NCBI GenBank assembly: GCA_002506645.1
Contig: DAXY01000061.1
Location: forward strand, 2,404 to 10,810
Reading direction: 5' to 3'
DNA length: 8,407 bases
DNA from: Vulcanisaeta distributa
GTDB lineage: Archaea > Thermoproteota > Thermoprotei > Thermoproteales > Thermocladiaceae
In this document: positions 6,626 to 8,407 of the stretch, in pieces
Numbering within the stretch: position 1 is the first letter of the stretch
How the letters are laid out: every line of letters begins with the position of its first letter
Made by a program: the position numbers and the translations under genes
The notes under the pieces: model-generated
What the model saw: only the letters and a program-made list of their open reading frames with translations
The model's database searches: none
Told to the model about the DNA's origin: nothing

Positions 6626-7732
6626 ATGAGGGTATTGTATAAGTGCCCAAGGTGTGGTTACACCACTGAGGCGTCCCTATGGCTCTGGAGGTGCCCGAGG
6701 TGCGGCGGCCCACTTGACATAGTTATTGAGGGGCTGAAACTCACCTTAAGTGGGCGTGGGGGTTTATGGAGGTTCTCCGGCGTAATACCCGTAAAGCCGC
6801 TGGTCAGCCTTGGCGAGGGGTCCACGCCGCTGGTTAGTGCCGGCTTCCTGGGCAGGAGTACCTACCTTAAGCTCGAGTACCTAAACCCCACGGGCTCCTT
6901 CAAGGACAGGGGGTCGGCAGTTGCGGTATCTAAGGCGCTGGAGCTCGGTGCTAAGGTGGTGATTGAGGATTCGAGCGGTAATGCAGGAATATCCATAGCC
7001 GCCTACGCAGCCGCGGCCGGTATTGGGGCTAGGATATACGTGCCCAGGGACGCTCCCGAGGGCAAGAAGAACCTCATAAGGGCGTTAGGGGCTGAGCTAA
7101 TTGAGACATCCTCTAGGGCTGAGGCTGGTAGGGCGGCCATAGAGTCCGTGGGGCCTAACGAGGTGTACATAGGCCATGCATGGAATCCCTGGTTCCTACA
7201 GGGCACGAAGACCCTGGCCTATGAACTAATTGACCAATTAGGTCACGCACCCCATGCCGTGGTTTTACCGGTGTCTGCAGGGACACTCCTCCTCGGCCTA
7301 TGGATAGGCTTCAATGAATTAATGAACCTTGGCCTCATTAATAAAGCTCCTCGGCTCTATGCCGTGCAGGCCCAGGGATTCGCAAGCATATACGAGAAAA
7401 TGCACGGGGAATCCTCGGGAAAACCCACAGAACTTGCTGACGCCCTCAGGGTTTCCAACCCACCAAGGCTTGAGCAAATAATTAACGCCATTAGGGAAAG
7501 CAGGGGTGATGCGTTAATAATTACTGATGATGAGTTAATGCAATCATGGAAGTTATTACTGAGGAGGGGATTCATAGTTGAGCCAAGCAGTGCGGTAGCC
7601 CTGGCCGGCTATGCGAAGTTGCTGGCCAGCAATTACTTAAGTAAGGATGATGAAACAGTGATAATCCTGACGGGAAGCGGCTTGAAGTACGTAGATAAGA
7701 TAAGGCTTGAATCAGATTTTCATCAAAAATAA
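6626..7732 (+). CDS. thrC: Threonine synthase (PLP-dependent, zinc-ribbon type)
   Basis: Threonine synthase converts O-phospho-L-homoserine to threonine and phosphate, the last step of the aspartate-derived pathway. The 368-residue protein begins with a zinc ribbon (C7, C10, C23, C26), common in archaeal members. The fold-type II PLP core follows: GEGSTPLV (63-70), PTGSFKDRG (88-96) with K93 as the PLP lysine, SSGNAG (116-121) holding the cofactor oxygen, SAGT (217-220) in the phosphate-binding loop position, and TGSGLK near the C-terminus facing the PLP ring nitrogen. SSGNAG is nearer to a threonine-synthase-like branch than to the classical STGNT form, so a related enzyme acting on another beta- or gamma-substituted amino acid is possible. 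ATG 6626 is the only sensible start, since a stop codon lies in frame at 6608. A probable aspartate-type aminotransferase follows after 31 bases, which fits a role in aspartate-family amino acids. Confidence 0.8.
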   Translation: MRVLYKCPRCGYTTEASLWLWRCPRCGGPLDIVIEGLKLTLSGRGGLWRFSGVIPVKPLVSLGEGSTPLVSAGFLGRSTYLKLEYLNPTGSFKDRGSAVAVSKALELGAKVVIEDSSGNAGISIAAYAAAAGIGARIYVPRDAPEGKKNLIRALGAELIETSSRAEAGRAAIESVGPNEVYIGHAWNPWFLQGTKTLAYELIDQLGHAPHAVVLPVSAGTLLLGLWIGFNELMNLGLINKAPRLYAVQAQGFASIYEKMHGESSGKPTELADALRVSNPPRLEQIINAIRESRGDALIITDDELMQSWKLLLRRGFIVEPSSAVALAGYAKLLASNYLSKDDETVIILTGSGLKYVDKIRLESDFHQK

Positions 7733-7734
7733 TC

Positions 7735-7742
7735 CTTATAAG
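7735..7742 (+). promoter_or_regulatory. TATA box for the aminotransferase gene
   Basis: CTTATAAG, a near-ideal archaeal TATA box, begins just three bases after the thrC stop codon, with an A-rich stretch upstream. Its centre is about 25.5 bases before the GTG at 7764. This supports a separate leaderless transcript and decides between the two in-frame GTG codons at 7749 and 7764. Confidence 0.7.
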
Positions 7743-7763
7743 CGTGGGGTGTTTTGGCGTGTT

Positions 7764-8407
7764 GTGAGGGTTTCGAGGAGGAGTGCTGTCTTTCCCGGTT
7801 CGGCGATTAGGGGTGTTAATGAGGAGGTTGTTAGGCTCGAGGGTTCTGGCGTTAGGGTCTACGGCTTCCACATTGGCCAGCCCGGCCTTCCGCCGAGTAG
7901 GGAGCTTCTCCTGGAATTCACCAAGGAATTACTTGAGAAGCCCTTTGAGTATAGTATGTACACGCCGAGTAGTGGTATTGGGGAGTTGAGGGAGGCAATT
8001 GCCGAGGACTACTCGAGGTACTCCGGGGTTAGGGTGGGTAGCGTTAATGTATCCGTCACGGCGGGGTCGGCCGAGGCAATACTCGCAGTCCTCATGGCAA
8101 TAATTGATGAGGGTGATGAGGTCGTACTCTTCGACCCAACGTACCTGATGTATGAACCCGTCATTAATTACCTCGGTGGTAGGGTTGTTAGGGTTAGGGC
8201 TAGGGAGGAGCTTGGTTGGGAGCCGAGTGAGGAGGATGTTAAGGCCGTAATGAGTAGGAGGGTTAAGGCGTTAATAGTTGTGAACCCGGACAACCCAACT
8301 GGTAGGGTTTTGAGGGAGTCCATGATTAAGTTATTGATAGACCTGGCCCGCGATTACGACGCATTCCTAATCTATGACGAGGCCTATAGGCATTTGTACT
8401 ATGAGGG
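7764..8407 (+). CDS. Class I/II aminotransferase, N-terminal part (runs off the window)
   Basis: The first 214 codons of a fold-type I PLP aminotransferase are visible, resembling archaeal aspartate aminotransferases. Seen in order: an N-terminal FPGSAIRGV substrate arm (10-18), GFHIGQPGLPPS (34-45), the YTPSSGIGELREAIA segment (66-80), TAGSAEAI (99-106) in the PLP phosphate loop, DPTYLMYEP (124-132), VVNPDNPTG (172-180) with N177 contacting the PLP ring, and IYDEAYRHLYY (203-213) with D205 and Y208 in the usual PLP-binding positions. The PLP lysine lies beyond the window. GTG 7764 is preferred to GTG 7749 because it sits 25-26 bases after a strong TATA box. The likely reaction is amino transfer between glutamate and oxaloacetate or a similar oxo-acid; alanine or aromatic substrates cannot be excluded. 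Placement after thrC suits an aspartate supplier. Confidence 0.85.
   Translation, partial: MRVSRRSAVFPGSAIRGVNEEVVRLEGSGVRVYGFHIGQPGLPPSRELLLEFTKELLEKPFEYSMYTPSSGIGELREAIAEDYSRYSGVRVGSVNVSVTAGSAEAILAVLMAIIDEGDEVVLFDPTYLMYEPVINYLGGRVVRVRAREELGWEPSEEDVKAVMSRRVKALIVVNPDNPTGRVLRESMIKLLIDLARDYDAFLIYDEAYRHLYYE

Noticed and set aside
7783..7989. Plus-strand frame overlapping the start of the aminotransferase
   Set aside because: The other frame from 7764 encodes conserved aminotransferase motifs over its whole length; this one is low-complexity by comparison and ends early.
8184..8207. Telomere-like run of GTTAGGG/GCTAGGG units
   Set aside because: It lies in frame inside the aminotransferase gene and encodes a Val/Arg/Ala stretch using the favoured AGG codon; it is not a repeat array.

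Overview
The window reads as chromosome of a hyperthermophilic crenarchaeon, most likely a Thermoproteales member of the Vulcanisaeta/Caldivirga/Thermocladium kind. Reasons: arginine is written almost only as AGG, coding strands are purine-rich, the glutamyl-tRNA synthetase is the archaeal type, and several start codons lie about 25-27 bases downstream of a TATA-like box with no Shine-Dalgarno sequence, as expected for leaderless archaeal mRNAs. The genus is an inference from style, not from a database match. No tRNA, rRNA, CRISPR array, insertion sequence or phage gene was found. No stretch longer than about 75 bases lacks a gene.

Layout. Bases 1-73 are an AT-rich promoter region. Bases 74-3030 (+) hold three sugar or surface-glycan genes: a DUF354 protein with a GT-B-like fold, an NAD-dependent nucleotide-sugar epimerase/dehydratase, and a membrane GT4-family sugar-1-phosphate transferase. 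The last two overlap by an ATGA junction. Bases 3023-4749 (-) hold a four-cysteine protein of unknown function and, upstream of it, imidazolonepropionase (hutI). From 4801 rightward (+) come glutamyl-tRNA synthetase (gltX), a zinc-ribbon threonine synthase (thrC) and the first 214 codons of a class I/II aminotransferase that runs off the window.

How the genes may work together. The first three could make and attach the first sugars of a lipid-linked glycan, as in archaeal N-glycosylation. The rest centre on glutamate and aspartate metabolism: HutI carries histidine toward glutamate, GltX charges glutamate to tRNA, the aminotransferase probably exchanges amino groups between glutamate and an oxo-acid, and threonine synthase ends the aspartate-derived threonine pathway.

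The content is mostly core metabolism, and I see no clear new defence or mobile system. The items most worth a second look are one symmetric AT-rich element midway between hutI and gltX that may serve as TATA box in both directions, the unrecognised four-cysteine protein, and the pairing of a DUF354 protein with a GT4 transferase.
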